64,000 nucleotides of DNA from an uncultured Dorea sp. (GTDB lineage: Bacteria; Bacillota; Clostridia; Lachnospirales; Lachnospiraceae), in the NCBI GenBank assembly GCA_910584615.1, contig CAJUAM010000014.1, positions 3,899 to 67,898 on the forward strand. The letters are read 5' to 3'. How positions within the stretch are numbered: position 1 is the first letter of the stretch; each line of letters starts with the position of its first letter. Shown here piece by piece: positions 35,131-44,005 of this stretch. The notes under the pieces were generated by a model, which saw only the letters and a program-made list of their open reading frames with translations, did not search any database and was not told the origin of the DNA. The position numbers and the translations under genes were made by a program.

Positions 35131-35201
35131 TGGCTGCACCTCCTGTTCTTAAGGATATTATAGGGCATTTTTCTTTTGAGTACAACTGGTTATTGTAGTT
35201 T
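35020..35201. repeat. Direct repeat, copy 2 (Uma2 5' region)
   Basis: Counterpart of 33129-33310, almost identical around the start codon, ribosome site and upstream block (CCTGTTCTTAAGGATATTAT). Confidence 0.8.
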
Positions 35202-35225
35202 CTGAGACTGCAAAAAATCTTGTGT

Positions 35226-35537
35226 CTATGAAAACTGGAATTCCTTGATAAGAACTAGTGATCTCTGCCCCCTCCGGCCGATGGAATAAGATTGGCGTTT
35301 TCTGTCAATAATATAGATTCTATAAGAATTGTCATATCTTAATTTATTTTTCGCAATCAATCTTTTTGAAATATTCATAATATCTTCATCTGAAGCACTG
35401 GAATCATTTTCAGCCTTGCTAAAGTCTATCACAAGATATCTCGGCACATTATTTTTTAAGATCACGGCAGTTCCATGTTCATCAACTAACCTTGCAACCC
35501 TAGAGAAATTCTGGTTTGCTTCTGTTATAGAAACCAT
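35226..35537 (-). CDS. Phd/YefM-like antitoxin with abnormal C-terminus, no toxin
   Basis: Residues 1-60 match Phd/YefM antitoxins (MVSITEANQNFSRVARLVDE, then GTAVILKNNVPRYLVIDF and DEDIMNISKRLIAKN). After that the usual short end is replaced by a 40-residue basic tail (RIYIIDRKRQSYSIGRRGQR). The ATG at 35537 has no ribosome site at the right distance; AAAGGAG is about 30 bases upstream with in-frame sequence (SKIDTNT) between, which suggests the normal start has been lost. No RelE/Doc toxin gene is adjacent. Perhaps a decaying antitoxin or one fused to part of its toxin. Confidence 0.55.
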   Translation of the reverse strand: MVSITEANQNFSRVARLVDEHGTAVILKNNVPRYLVIDFSKAENDSSASDEDIMNISKRLIAKNKLRYDNSYRIYIIDRKRQSYSIGRRGQRSLVLIKEFQFS

Positions 35538-35715
35538 TGTATTTGTATCAATTTTAGAAAGTACAACAAACTCCTTTAGCTACCTCTGCTCTTTGCAGGC
35601 ATAAAAGTCATTATACTAATGTCCAGATATTTGATTAGCTTCTCTCACAAAAAGCTTGTTATCCTTCTGTCAGAAGCGGAATCCCAAAATCCCCGAAACC
35701 CTTGAAAACACTGGA

Positions 35716-36636
35716 TTAGAACGGCGTCCCCTCCAAGTCATAAGGCGTTACTTGATATACATAGTAATTCAGCCAGTTAGTATAGAGATTGTTGGCATGT
35801 GCTCTCCATGTAAGGACCGGTTTGTTCTTCGGATCATCATCTTTATAATAATTCTTCGGTATTTCTATAGGAAGTCCTTTGGCCAGATCCCTTTTATATT
35901 CTCCATCCAGAGTCACACGGTCATACTCCGGATGCCCCATCACAAATATCTGCCGCCCATCCTGCGCCATCGCGAGAAACAGTCCTGCCTCCTCTGATTC
36001 AGCAAGAACCGTCAGGCGCTTATCTGAGCGTATCTTGCTCATGGGAACTTCCGTATGCCGGGAGTGGGGAGCAAGAAAGACATCATCAAATCCCCGCACA
36101 AGAGGGATCTTTCTGTTCATCACCTTATGCCAGAATACTCCGAACATCTTATGATCCAGCTTGACCTTGTCGATTCCATAGTGATAAAAAAGGGCCGCCT
36201 GCGCTCCCCAGCACAGATGGATCGTGGAAGTCACATGTGTCTTAGTCCACTCCATGATCTCTGTAAGCTCCTCCCAGTAATCCACCTCTTCAAAAGGCAT
36301 CTGCTCCACTGGTGCTCCCGTAATGATAAACCCGTCAAATCTGCTCTTTTTAATATCACCGAATTTCTCATAAAATTTATTCAAATGACTGGTAGGCGTA
36401 TTTTTCGACACATGACCGGACACTGTGACAAACGTTACATCAACCTGTATCGGTGTGTTAGAAAGTGACCGGAGGATCTGAAGCTCCGTCTCCTCCTTCA
36501 GCGGCATCAGATTCAAAAGTCCGATCTTGATCGGACGGATATCCTGATGGGTCGCCCGATGCTCGTCCATCACAAATATATTCTCACTCTCCAGTATTTC
36601 CTTTACCGGCAAATCATTCTGTACACGAATCGGCAT
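35716..36636 (-). CDS. metA: Homoserine O-acetyltransferase (MetA-type)
   Basis: MetA activates homoserine in methionine synthesis. The 306-residue product has Cys142 (HLCWGAQA), His235 and Glu237 (MGHPEYD), the catalytic set. Position 111 is Glu (GAPVEQM), the residue that in Bacillus-type MetA selects acetyl-CoA, where E. coli has Gly for succinyl-CoA, so acetyl transfer is inferred. The gene follows the AI-2E-type permease gene by 21 bases on the same strand. No S-box (SAM) riboswitch is seen before it. Confidence 0.95.
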   Translation of the reverse strand: MPIRVQNDLPVKEILESENIFVMDEHRATHQDIRPIKIGLLNLMPLKEETELQILRSLSNTPIQVDVTFVTVSGHVSKNTPTSHLNKFYEKFGDIKKSRFDGFIITGAPVEQMPFEEVDYWEELTEIMEWTKTHVTSTIHLCWGAQAALFYHYGIDKVKLDHKMFGVFWHKVMNRKIPLVRGFDDVFLAPHSRHTEVPMSKIRSDKRLTVLAESEEAGLFLAMAQDGRQIFVMGHPEYDRVTLDGEYKRDLAKGLPIEIPKNYYKDDDPKNKPVLTWRAHANNLYTNWLNYYVYQVTPYDLEGTPF

Positions 36637-36657
36637 ACTAACGCCCTCCTTTTACTG

Positions 36658-38073
36658 TCAACTCTTTTCGTCAGATCTTTTAGCTTCCTTCTCCAGATCC
36701 TCCACTACCTCTTCTACGATCTTATCTGTCTCTTTTTTCCTTCCGGACATATAGCGCCCCTCATCATCCACATAACTTATCGGATCATACATCTTTGAGG
36801 AGGCCGGAAGATTTTTTCTCTCAAGCTTACTGTTCACCAGCAGCTCCGCCATATAGTAAAGCACCGCAAACGTCGGGACACCCATAACCATCCCCACAAA
36901 CCCAAATAATCCGCCTCCAAGGAGGATCGCGACAATTACCCAGAATGCAGACAGCCCCGTAGAATCGCCGAGAATCTTAGGTCCAAGTATATTCCCGTCA
37001 AACTGCTGCAGCACAAGTATGAAAATAATAAAATAAAGCCCCTGCATCGGATTATTCAGCATGATCAATATGGTACTTGGCACTGCTCCTATGTATGGTC
37101 CGAAAAACGGAATCACATTCGTAACACCGACGATCACACTGATCAGCACGACATACGGCATTTTAAGAAGAGTGAGCCCCAAAAAGCAAAGTACGCCGAT
37201 AATTGCTGAGTCAATGATCTTACCGATCACAAATCCGCCGAATATCTCATTGCTCTTTGTCGTAAAATGAAGGATCATATTGGCCTGATGCGGCTTAAAC
37301 AACGCATAGACCCCTTTTTTACACTGGGAAGTAAATGTTTCCTTACTGAACAGGATATAAATGGAAACGATCAGCCCGATCACAAAATCAAATACTGCGC
37401 TGATAACATTGATCACTCCTACGGTAAGGTTTGACATCAGCTCATTTGTCTTCGTCAGCAGATCCGTCCGAAGCCACGTCTCCAGCATATGTGTCCCTTC
37501 CTCCACAGCCGTTTTTAAAAACGCGCTTGTAGTAGTATCATCTGTCGCCATTTTATTGAGCTGCTCTACGAGATCATTGAGCTGTCCCGGCAGCGTGAAG
37601 ATCATATTCCGAATACTGAAATACAGCTCCGGTATCAATAAATTGCACAGTTCTACGATCAAAAAGATCAACACAAGGACTGCAGCCAGTACACCCAATC
37701 CCCTGGAGAACTTCTCGGCCTGTTCCTGACTTTTCATATTCCGTTCCAGAACAGGCAGCAGATACTTATCCACATTCTTTACGATCGGATTCAGCAGATA
37801 CGCAATCACACATCCATAGATAACAGGCTGTAATACACCGATAACCTTGCTCAAAAGCTCGGAAAGGTTTGTCAGTCTCAGCAGCGCAAAGTAAAACAGG
37901 ATACTTGCCGCCACAACAAGAAATATCGTGATCCCTCTGCCAAACTGCTGCTTAAGCTTTGAAGGCCCCTTAGAACCAAGCTTCGGCCTGGCGCTGTAAT
38001 ATGGGTTCTCCGAACCATATTCCTTTTTTTCCTTTTTATCTTTTTCACTGTCTAGTATATCTTTTTCTTCCAT
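36658..38073 (-). CDS. AI-2E family transporter
   Basis: A 471-residue membrane protein of the AI-2E (PF01594) family with about eight helices, including FFIIFIL-like repeats and the PYIGAVPSTILIML block, with charged tails at both ends. The family contains AI-2 exporters and Na+/H+ antiporters, so the substrate is open. ATG 38073 is preferred; upstream in-frame ATG 38136 lacks a ribosome site. metA follows closely, giving a likely two-gene transcript. LuxS elsewhere in the window makes AI-2 production plausible but gives no direct link. Confidence 0.88.
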   Translation of the reverse strand: MEEKDILDSEKDKKEKKEYGSENPYYSARPKLGSKGPSKLKQQFGRGITIFLVVAASILFYFALLRLTNLSELLSKVIGVLQPVIYGCVIAYLLNPIVKNVDKYLLPVLERNMKSQEQAEKFSRGLGVLAAVLVLIFLIVELCNLLIPELYFSIRNMIFTLPGQLNDLVEQLNKMATDDTTTSAFLKTAVEEGTHMLETWLRTDLLTKTNELMSNLTVGVINVISAVFDFVIGLIVSIYILFSKETFTSQCKKGVYALFKPHQANMILHFTTKSNEIFGGFVIGKIIDSAIIGVLCFLGLTLLKMPYVVLISVIVGVTNVIPFFGPYIGAVPSTILIMLNNPMQGLYFIIFILVLQQFDGNILGPKILGDSTGLSAFWVIVAILLGGGLFGFVGMVMGVPTFAVLYYMAELLVNSKLERKNLPASSKMYDPISYVDDEGRYMSGRKKETDKIVEEVVEDLEKEAKRSDEKS

Positions 38074-38192
38074 CACAAGTTCCTCTTCTCCAACACAATT
38101 AATAGTAATTATACTCTTGGAACAATCCTTCGTCAACTAAAAAGGAACCCCTTTTTCGGCGTTCCTTTTACGTTTCTTTTTTTAAGAGAACC

Positions 38193-38516
38193 TTATTTAC
38201 CGCATCCGCAGGAAAATGTGGCACATTCTGTCTGCTCGCACTGGCAGGCACGGCTTCCCTCTACACTGATCTTTCCGGCATGGCAGCGGCATTCGTTGTT
38301 GTACTGACAATCTGTTGCCTTACAGTCAATGCTGCTTGTAGGAGACGCATTTCCTGTTACATTGCTGTATGTGTCGCCCTTACGCTCCTCAAAACTGTCA
38401 CAGCAGGTTTCTTCTGCTCTCTTCGCCTGATTGCCCCCTACACGGATCCCATCAAGATCACAGTAAAAATCCTTATTATGCAGACATGTCTGTACACTAC
38501 ATCTTAATTCCGGCAT
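38193..38516 (-). CDS. DUF1540 protein with two repeats
   Basis: 107 residues containing two DUF1540 units, each with a metal-binding-like Cys pattern (CSVQTCLHN..FYCDLDGI and CKATDCQYN..CRCHAGKI), and a third Cys set near the end (CQCEQTECATFSCGCGK). Members occur in spore-forming Firmicutes, with unknown function. The stop is followed by a hairpin near 38138-38170, and thrS lies about 70 bases upstream in the same direction. Confidence 0.9.
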   Translation of the reverse strand: MPELRCSVQTCLHNKDFYCDLDGIRVGGNQAKRAEETCCDSFEERKGDTYSNVTGNASPTSSIDCKATDCQYNNECRCHAGKISVEGSRACQCEQTECATFSCGCGK

Positions 38517-38586
38517 AAATCTACTACCTCCTTATACTGATATCGAGGTTATTATGCCCTGTATTTTGAAAAATATCCGCAATTTG

Positions 38587-40512
38587 TCAATCCTCTTTTG
38601 TAACCTCACGGATTGTCCGCAAAGCGATCTCTTCCTTCACAGACTGTATAAACGCCGCAAGATCTTTTTGGCCCTCATCTCCCGCAAAACGGCTCCTTAC
38701 AGATACCGCTCCGTTTTCTTCCTCTTTTGCTCCCACAACAAGCATATACGGGATCTTGTTCATCTGGGCCTCGCGGATCTTATAGCCGATCTTTTCTGCC
38801 CTCGTATCAATCTCTGCACGGATCCCCTCCTCTTCCAGCTTATCAAACACCTGCTTCGCATAATCCATATACTTGTCGGAAATCGGAAGCACTCTCACCT
38901 GAACCGGAGACAGCCAGGTCGGGAACGCACCTGCAAAGTGTTCGATCAAAATACCGATAAAACGCTCAATTGAGCCAAATGCTACACGGTGGATCATGAT
39001 CGGCCGGTGTTTTTCTCCATCTGCACCTGTGTATTCAAGATCAAACCGCTGCGGCATCTGCATATCAAGCTGGATCGTTCCGCACTGCCATGTCCTTCCG
39101 ATGGAATCTTCCAGATGGAAGTCTATCTTCGGACCATAAAACGCGCCGTCACCTTCATTTACTACATATGGAAGGCCAAGGTCATCAAGGGCGCCTCTAA
39201 GCCCTTCTGTAGCCATCTCCCAGTCCTCATCACTTCCCATGCTGTCTTCCGGACGGGTAGAAAGCTCTACATGATATTTAAATCCGAACAGACTGTAGAC
39301 TTCATCAATCAGTTGTGCCACACCTTTGATCTCATCCCGGATCTGCTCCGGCATCATAAAGATATGGGCATCATCTTGTGAAAAGCAGCGCACACGCATA
39401 AGTCCGTGAAGCTGGCCTGATTTTTCATGGCGGTGTACGATCCCGATCTCTCCTGCACGAAGCGGAAGATCTTTATAAGAACGGGGTTCTGATTTGTATA
39501 CCAGCATTCCGCCCGGACAGTTCATCGGTTTTACTGCAAAATCTTCCTCATCAATAACTGTTGTATACATATTATCTTTATAGTGATCCCAATGTCCGGA
39601 ATTCTCCCATAGATGACGGCTTAAAATGATCGGAGTTGATATCTCTACATAACCTTTTTTCCTGTGAAGATCTCTCCAATAGTCAAGCAGCGTGTTCTTA
39701 AGCACCATTCCCTTAGGAAGAAAGAACGGAAATCCCGGCCCTTCCTCACACATCATGAACAGCCCAAGCTCTTTCCCAAGTTTTCTGTGGTCACGCTTTT
39801 TTGCCTCTTCCATCATATGCAGATATTCATCAAGCTGTGCCTTCTTCGGGTAAGCCACACCGTAGATCCTTGTAAGCATCTTGTTCTTTTCATTTCCTCT
39901 CCAATACGCTCCCGCAAGACTTGTCAGCTTAAAAGCTTTCACAGCCTTTGTAGACATCAGATGCGGACCTGCGCACAGGTCTGTAAACTCACCCTGGCTG
40001 TAAAAGCTGATCTCCTCTCCTTCCGGAAGGTCACGGATCAGTTCCGCTTTATATGGCTCGTCCTTTTCCTCAAAATACGCGATCGCTTCTTCCCTTGATT
40101 TCGTGAAACGATTCAGGACCAGATTCTCTTTTACGATCTTTTTCATCTCCGCCTCGATTTTTTCCAGATCCTCCGCGGCAAACGGCGTCTCGCGGTCCAG
40201 ATCATAGTAGAATCCATTGGCGATTGACGGCCCGATGGCAAGCTTCGTCTCCGGATACAGACGCTTGACAGCCTGTGCCATGATATGGGATGCTGTGTGA
40301 TTGAACGCGCCTTTTCCGTCTTCCGAATCAAATGTAAGGATTTCTAAGTCACAGTCTTTAGAAACCTCTGTCCTAAGATCTACGATCTCTCCGTCCACTT
40401 TCGCTGAAGTTGCCGCTCTTGCAAGTCCCTCGCTGATATCCTTTGCGATATCAAGAACCGATACAGCACTTTCATATTCTTTTACTGTCTGGTCTTTCAA
40501 TGTAATCTTCAT
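38587..40512 (-). CDS. thrS: Threonyl-tRNA synthetase
   Basis: 641-residue class II synthetase with all domains: N-terminal TGS, the SAD editing domain (HTASHIMAQAVKRLYP), class II core (motif 2 RHEKSGQLHGLMRVR, motif 3 GSIERFIGILIEH) and an anticodon-binding C-terminus. It is 50 bases after the thioesterase gene and under the Thr-specific T-box upstream of that gene. Confidence 0.98.
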   Translation of the reverse strand: MKITLKDQTVKEYESAVSVLDIAKDISEGLARAATSAKVDGEIVDLRTEVSKDCDLEILTFDSEDGKGAFNHTASHIMAQAVKRLYPETKLAIGPSIANGFYYDLDRETPFAAEDLEKIEAEMKKIVKENLVLNRFTKSREEAIAYFEEKDEPYKAELIRDLPEGEEISFYSQGEFTDLCAGPHLMSTKAVKAFKLTSLAGAYWRGNEKNKMLTRIYGVAYPKKAQLDEYLHMMEEAKKRDHRKLGKELGLFMMCEEGPGFPFFLPKGMVLKNTLLDYWRDLHRKKGYVEISTPIILSRHLWENSGHWDHYKDNMYTTVIDEEDFAVKPMNCPGGMLVYKSEPRSYKDLPLRAGEIGIVHRHEKSGQLHGLMRVRCFSQDDAHIFMMPEQIRDEIKGVAQLIDEVYSLFGFKYHVELSTRPEDSMGSDEDWEMATEGLRGALDDLGLPYVVNEGDGAFYGPKIDFHLEDSIGRTWQCGTIQLDMQMPQRFDLEYTGADGEKHRPIMIHRVAFGSIERFIGILIEHFAGAFPTWLSPVQVRVLPISDKYMDYAKQVFDKLEEEGIRAEIDTRAEKIGYKIREAQMNKIPYMLVVGAKEEENGAVSVRSRFAGDEGQKDLAAFIQSVKEEIALRTIREVTKED

Positions 40513-40565
40513 AGTTTGTCTTCCTTTCTTTTATCATTCTCATTTTTTGATTTTTTATTTTATGA

Positions 40566-40991
40566 TCACTTATTTTTCATCCGGTGTTCTTCCAGAGCCT
40601 TCATAAACAGCGTATGGATCTCCGGACAGGACTGCTTGAGCGCAAGCGGTCTTCCGGTCCGTTCTAAGAAACAGTGTCTGGATACACCCTTACAGTGTAC
40701 CTTCCCTGTCCTGTCACTTATGATCTCGTAACCTACCGTAAGTTTAATACCGTTATACTCTTTCACCCAGACTTTGATCTGCACAGAATCGCCGAAATGC
40801 AGCATCCTAAGATAGCTTGCCTCCACAGAGAGCACCGGGCTTATGATCCCTCTCTCCTCCATCCTGTCATAACCTAATCCCATCTGCTCCATATAATCAA
40901 TACGTGCTTCCTCAAACCAACGGATATAATTGGAATGATGGACGATTCCCATCTGATCTGTCTCATAATAAAATACTTTACGTTTGTACAT
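40566..40991 (-). CDS. Acyl-CoA thioesterase, 4-hydroxybenzoyl-CoA thioesterase type
   Basis: 141 residues with the hot-dog fold pattern of the YbgC/FadM group: YYETDQMGIVHHSNYIRWFEEAR, with Asp catalytic. GGAGGTG is about 8 bases before ATG 40991. It lies between the Thr T-box and thrS, so its transcription should respond to uncharged tRNA-Thr, although it has no known role in threonine metabolism. Substrate not assigned. Confidence 0.9.
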   Translation of the reverse strand: MYKRKVFYYETDQMGIVHHSNYIRWFEEARIDYMEQMGLGYDRMEERGIISPVLSVEASYLRMLHFGDSVQIKVWVKEYNGIKLTVGYEIISDRTGKVHCKGVSRHCFLERTGRPLALKQSCPEIHTLFMKALEEHRMKNK

Positions 40992-41065
40992 CTTCATCAC
41001 CTCCAATGCTTTATCCATCCAAATCCTTCATTTCCAAATGTATGACTCTTTATCTTATCCCTCAA

Positions 41066-41312
41066 AAAAAAGAAACCCTTACAGCACAACTAGCTGTAAG
41101 GGACGAGGTATCTGATCTCGCGGTTCCACCCTGCTTGAACTGGCATACTGCCAGAACCACTCATTCTGACTGTAACGGAGTCACCGGGCTGTTTTTCAGC
41201 CGCTCAGAGGTGGTCTTCAGAAGGTTCCAAAATAAGAGGCTCACAGCCTGACGGCCTCTCTCTCTGCGATTTCTTTCCCTGCTTACTCTTCTCTTCAACG
41301 CTTTTTCATACT
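41066..41312 (-). promoter_or_regulatory. T-box riboswitch, threonine-specific
   Basis: The minus strand has the T-box sequence AGGGTGGAACCGCGAGATC (41136-41118) and a terminator hairpin CCCTTACAGC / GCTGTAAGGG followed by T-rich sequence (41102-41066). A candidate specifier ACC (41214-41212) for Thr lies in the stem I region (GAAGACCACC), fitting thrS downstream. Uncharged tRNA-Thr would stabilise readthrough. The order is T-box, thioesterase, thrS. Confidence 0.9.
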
Positions 41313-41317
41313 TTATC

Positions 41318-41345
41318 ATTATAACACCGAATCTCATTTTGTCAA
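41318..41345 (-). promoter_or_regulatory. Promoter of the T-box operon
   Basis: TTGACA (41345-41340), 16-base spacer, TATAAT (41323-41318), about 6 bases before the T-box transcript start. Confidence 0.8.
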
Positions 41346-41399
41346 CAGAGAGATTCCTGCCGTGTCATGGTTGTATCTTTACGGTATATCTTTACCGTA

Positions 41400-41906
41400 T
41401 TACTTTCCGCAGCATTTTTTATATTTCTTGCCGGATCCGCACGGACATGGATCGTTGCGCCCGATCTTCTTCTCCTTGCGGATGGTTGTAGACTCCTTCT
41501 GCTCCTTAAAAAGCCTCTTAAGCTCCTCCTCAGAATAGATCTCCTTCCACTGAGGAAGCTCATATAACCAGTCAGCTTTTGCCGCAACCATATTCTTATA
41601 AAGCTTCTCTTTATCAAACGCAAGACTCACCCTTGTATCTTCATCCATCGTCTCGATAGGGTTCTCTTCCTTCAGACTTTCATTGATACCGTCCAAAAAT
41701 CCCACCATCGTCATTACTTCCTGTCCGTATTTTTCGGCAAGCTCTTTTACGGTTCCTGTCACCTCTTCTTCAGGATTCTCAAGAAGCTGCTCATAGATCT
41801 CTTTTTCAATCTGGAAATAGCTTCCCCAGAATCTCTTAAGCTGTCCCCTGTCAGCACTCTCATCATACGCGATATCTCTCCACTGTTCTAATAATGTACG
41901 GCTCAT
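41400..41906 (-). CDS. SEC-C metal-binding domain protein
   Basis: 168 residues, mainly alpha-helical with a coiled-coil-like, acidic N-terminus, ending in the SEC-C zinc motif RNDPCPCGSGKKYKKCCGK, as at the end of SecA. There is no SecA ATPase part. Such small proteins may bring the SEC-C zinc site to a ribosome or chaperone, but the role is unknown. Single gene, convergent with the small membrane protein gene upstream in coordinates. Confidence 0.85.
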   Translation of the reverse strand: MSRTLLEQWRDIAYDESADRGQLKRFWGSYFQIEKEIYEQLLENPEEEVTGTVKELAEKYGQEVMTMVGFLDGINESLKEENPIETMDEDTRVSLAFDKEKLYKNMVAAKADWLYELPQWKEIYSEEELKRLFKEQKESTTIRKEKKIGRNDPCPCGSGKKYKKCCGK

Positions 41907-42018
41907 CTTCCTATACTCCTTTGTATTATATTTGATATTTGCTTTTTCATTATTTTTCGCTTATAATGTACCTCACTAAGTATACTAAAATCTCACCTAT
42001 ATGTAAAGGATGATTCTT

Positions 42019-42231
42019 ATGAAAAAAATGAAACAGATTCTTGCGCTTACAGGCGCCCTTCTTCTCTTTGCCATGTACGCTGCCACCCTTGTATTTGCGC
42101 TTATCGGCTCTGAGCACGCGCTGACGCTTCTTAAGGCCGACATTGCCTGTACCATCATCGTTCCGGTCTTTCTCTACGCATATACCCTTGTCTACCGCAT
42201 TCTTAAAAAGGATGACCCGGATTCCGAATGA
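42019..42231 (+). CDS. Hypothetical small membrane protein, two helices
   Basis: 70 residues with a Lys/Met-rich start, two hydrophobic segments (ILALTGALLLFAMYAATLVF and ADIACTIIVPVFLYAYTLVY) and an acidic end (KKDDPDSE). AAAGGA is about 8 bases before ATG 42019; the ATG at 42010 lies next to the ribosome site. The convergent terminator at 42239-42273 follows. No family recognised, but the gene looks complete. Confidence 0.72.
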   Translation: MKKMKQILALTGALLLFAMYAATLVFALIGSEHALTLLKADIACTIIVPVFLYAYTLVYRILKKDDPDSE

Positions 42232-42238
42232 TTTCTTA

Positions 42239-42273
42239 AAAAAGAGCGGGCCTTCAAAAGACCTGCTCTTTGA
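42239..42273. terminator. Bidirectional terminator of two small genes
   Basis: AGAGCGGGCCTT / AAGACCTGCTCT stem with one mismatch, A-run on the left and T-rich on the right. It ends the + strand small membrane gene and the - strand 51-residue gene. Confidence 0.75.
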
Positions 42274-42275
42274 TA

Positions 42276-42431
42276 TCACATATTTAATTCCGCAAAAATC
42301 CACTTCCTGTTTTCCGGTAATATAAGCCCTTGCCTTCCCGAAGCGCTTTCCTCTCTGACGTTCTTTCTTCTGACAAGGTATTCCTCTATTGATATATTCT
42401 CCCGGCCATTGTTTTCTTTCTTTTGCCACAT
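42276..42431 (-). CDS. Hidden 51-residue soluble protein gene
   Basis: ATG 42431 follows GGAGGT by seven bases; the frame ends in TGA at 42278-42276, just at the shared terminator. The product is hydrophilic: MWQKKENNGRENISIEEY, then LVRRKNVREES, GRQGLILPEN and the ending WIFAELNM. A nearby longer open frame covering this region is in a different frame and lacks a ribosome site. Upstream is a perfect palindrome (42508-42522). No family recognised; size and charge are compatible with a small regulatory or nucleic-acid-related protein. Confidence 0.55.
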   Translation of the reverse strand: MWQKKENNGRENISIEEYLVRRKNVREESASGRQGLILPENRKWIFAELNM

Positions 42432-42507
42432 AAATCATACCTCCGTTCTTTATACTCCGCTTTTATCAGTATATGAGTCTTCTTAAGGATCTATGACTCA
42501 TTTTTGA

Positions 42508-42522
42508 TATACTGTCAGTATA
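42508..42522. promoter_or_regulatory. Perfect palindrome upstream of the 51-residue gene and purA stop
   Basis: TATACTG-T-CAGTATA, 7-1-7. Possible operator for the 51-residue gene, about 75 bases before its start codon; could be part of an extended -10-like element instead. Confidence 0.35.
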
Positions 42523-42588
42523 AATCACAAATGTGGCGGTAATGTGTCGCAATTCTGAAATCCAACTAAAGAAATTCTTAACTAATGC

Positions 42589-43869
42589 TTATCTGTTCCT
42601 ATAAATAATATGTTCTCTGCCCGGTCCGTTAGAAACCATCGTGATAGGATATCCGATCTGCTCCTCTACAAACTCGATATACCTGCGGCAGTTTTCCGGG
42701 AGCTCATCATATTCTTTGATTTCGCTGATATCACACTTCCAGCCCGGAAGATTCTCAAGCACCGGCTTTGCCTTCTCAAGCAGATGTGTAGGCGGAAAAT
42801 CTGTCGTCACTTTCCCGTCGATCTCATACCCGACACACACAGGGATCTCATCAAGATATCCCAGTACATCCAGCACTGTAAATGCCACATCCGTTGTACC
42901 CTGCATTCTGCATCCATACTTTGAAGCCACACAGTCAAACCATCCCATACGCCTTGGACGTCCTGTCGTCGCGCCAAACTCGCCGCCGTCGCCGCCGCGC
43001 CGTCTAAGTTCATCTGCCTCATCACCGAAAATCTCGCTGACAAACGCGCCTGCCCCTACTGCGCTTGAGTATGCTTTACATACTGTAATGATCTTCTGTA
43101 TCTCATAAGGCGGTATTCCTGCCCCGATCGCGCCGTAAGCTGCCAGTGTAGAAGACGATGTTACCATTGGATAGATTCCATGGTCAGGATCCTTAAGTGA
43201 ACCTAACTGCCCCTCTAACAGGATTTTCTTTCCATCCTTGATAGCATTGTAGAGGAACAAGGCCGTGTCACATACAAAAGGCTCAACCATCTTCTTATAT
43301 TCCTGAAGTTCACTGTACAGATCATCCGGATCGATCAACGGCTTATGGTAAAGATGCTCTAAAAGGACATTCTTTTGCTGCGCTATACGCACTACCTTTT
43401 CCCTCAGCAGTTCATCATCAAACAGCTCGCTGACCTGAAATCCGACTTTTGCGTATTTATCAGAATAAAATGGAGCGATTCCCGACTTTGTGGAGCCAAA
43501 AGACTTTCCTCCCAGTCTCTCCTCCTCATACGCATCAAAATTCTTGTGGTAAGACATTACCATCTGCGCACGGTCAGATACAAGAATCTTAGGCTTTGGC
43601 ACACCTCTGTCCACAATCGACTGCACTTCCTTAAACAGTACCGGAATATCAAGCGCGACGCCATTCCCGATAATGCTGGTTGTATGATCGTAGAATACTC
43701 CTGACGGCAGAGTGTGCAGCGCGAATTTGCCATAATTATTAATGATCGTATGCCCCGCATTAGCGCCGCCCTGAAAGCGCACGATTATATCAGCCTCTCT
43801 CGCAAGCATATCTGTAATCTTGCCCTTGCCCTCATCGCCCCAGTTCGCACCTACTACTGCTTTTACCAT
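42589..43869 (-). CDS. purA: Adenylosuccinate synthase
   Basis: PurA joins IMP and aspartate using GTP, first step from IMP to AMP. The 426-residue product opens VKAVVGANWGDEGKGKITDML with the GDEGKGK P-loop and has the TTGRPRRMGWFD block. Aggagg precedes ATG 43869; the longer frame to 43908 lacks support. A normal length and single gene; no purine riboswitch was seen upstream. Confidence 0.97.
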   Translation of the reverse strand: MVKAVVGANWGDEGKGKITDMLAREADIIVRFQGGANAGHTIINNYGKFALHTLPSGVFYDHTTSIIGNGVALDIPVLFKEVQSIVDRGVPKPKILVSDRAQMVMSYHKNFDAYEEERLGGKSFGSTKSGIAPFYSDKYAKVGFQVSELFDDELLREKVVRIAQQKNVLLEHLYHKPLIDPDDLYSELQEYKKMVEPFVCDTALFLYNAIKDGKKILLEGQLGSLKDPDHGIYPMVTSSSTLAAYGAIGAGIPPYEIQKIITVCKAYSSAVGAGAFVSEIFGDEADELRRRGGDGGEFGATTGRPRRMGWFDCVASKYGCRMQGTTDVAFTVLDVLGYLDEIPVCVGYEIDGKVTTDFPPTHLLEKAKPVLENLPGWKCDISEIKEYDELPENCRRYIEFVEEQIGYPITMVSNGPGREHIIYRNR

Positions 43870-44005
43870 ATGAATTCCTCCTGTGTTGTCAACCTTATTG
43901 ACCCTCAATCTAGCAGTTTCTTATGAAACCGCCGTATGCATTATACTATATTTTCCTATATCTGTAAACTGTTTGTTACTGCCCGCTTCGCTCAAAACAG
44001 CCATT

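Noticed and set aside
36637..36657. S-box (SAM) riboswitch before metA
   Set aside because: Only 21 bases separate metA from the upstream gene; no room or sequence for one.
41950..42438. 162-codon minus-strand open frame
   Set aside because: Overlaps two better-supported small genes (42019-42231 plus, 42276-42431 minus) with proper ribosome sites; it is in another frame.
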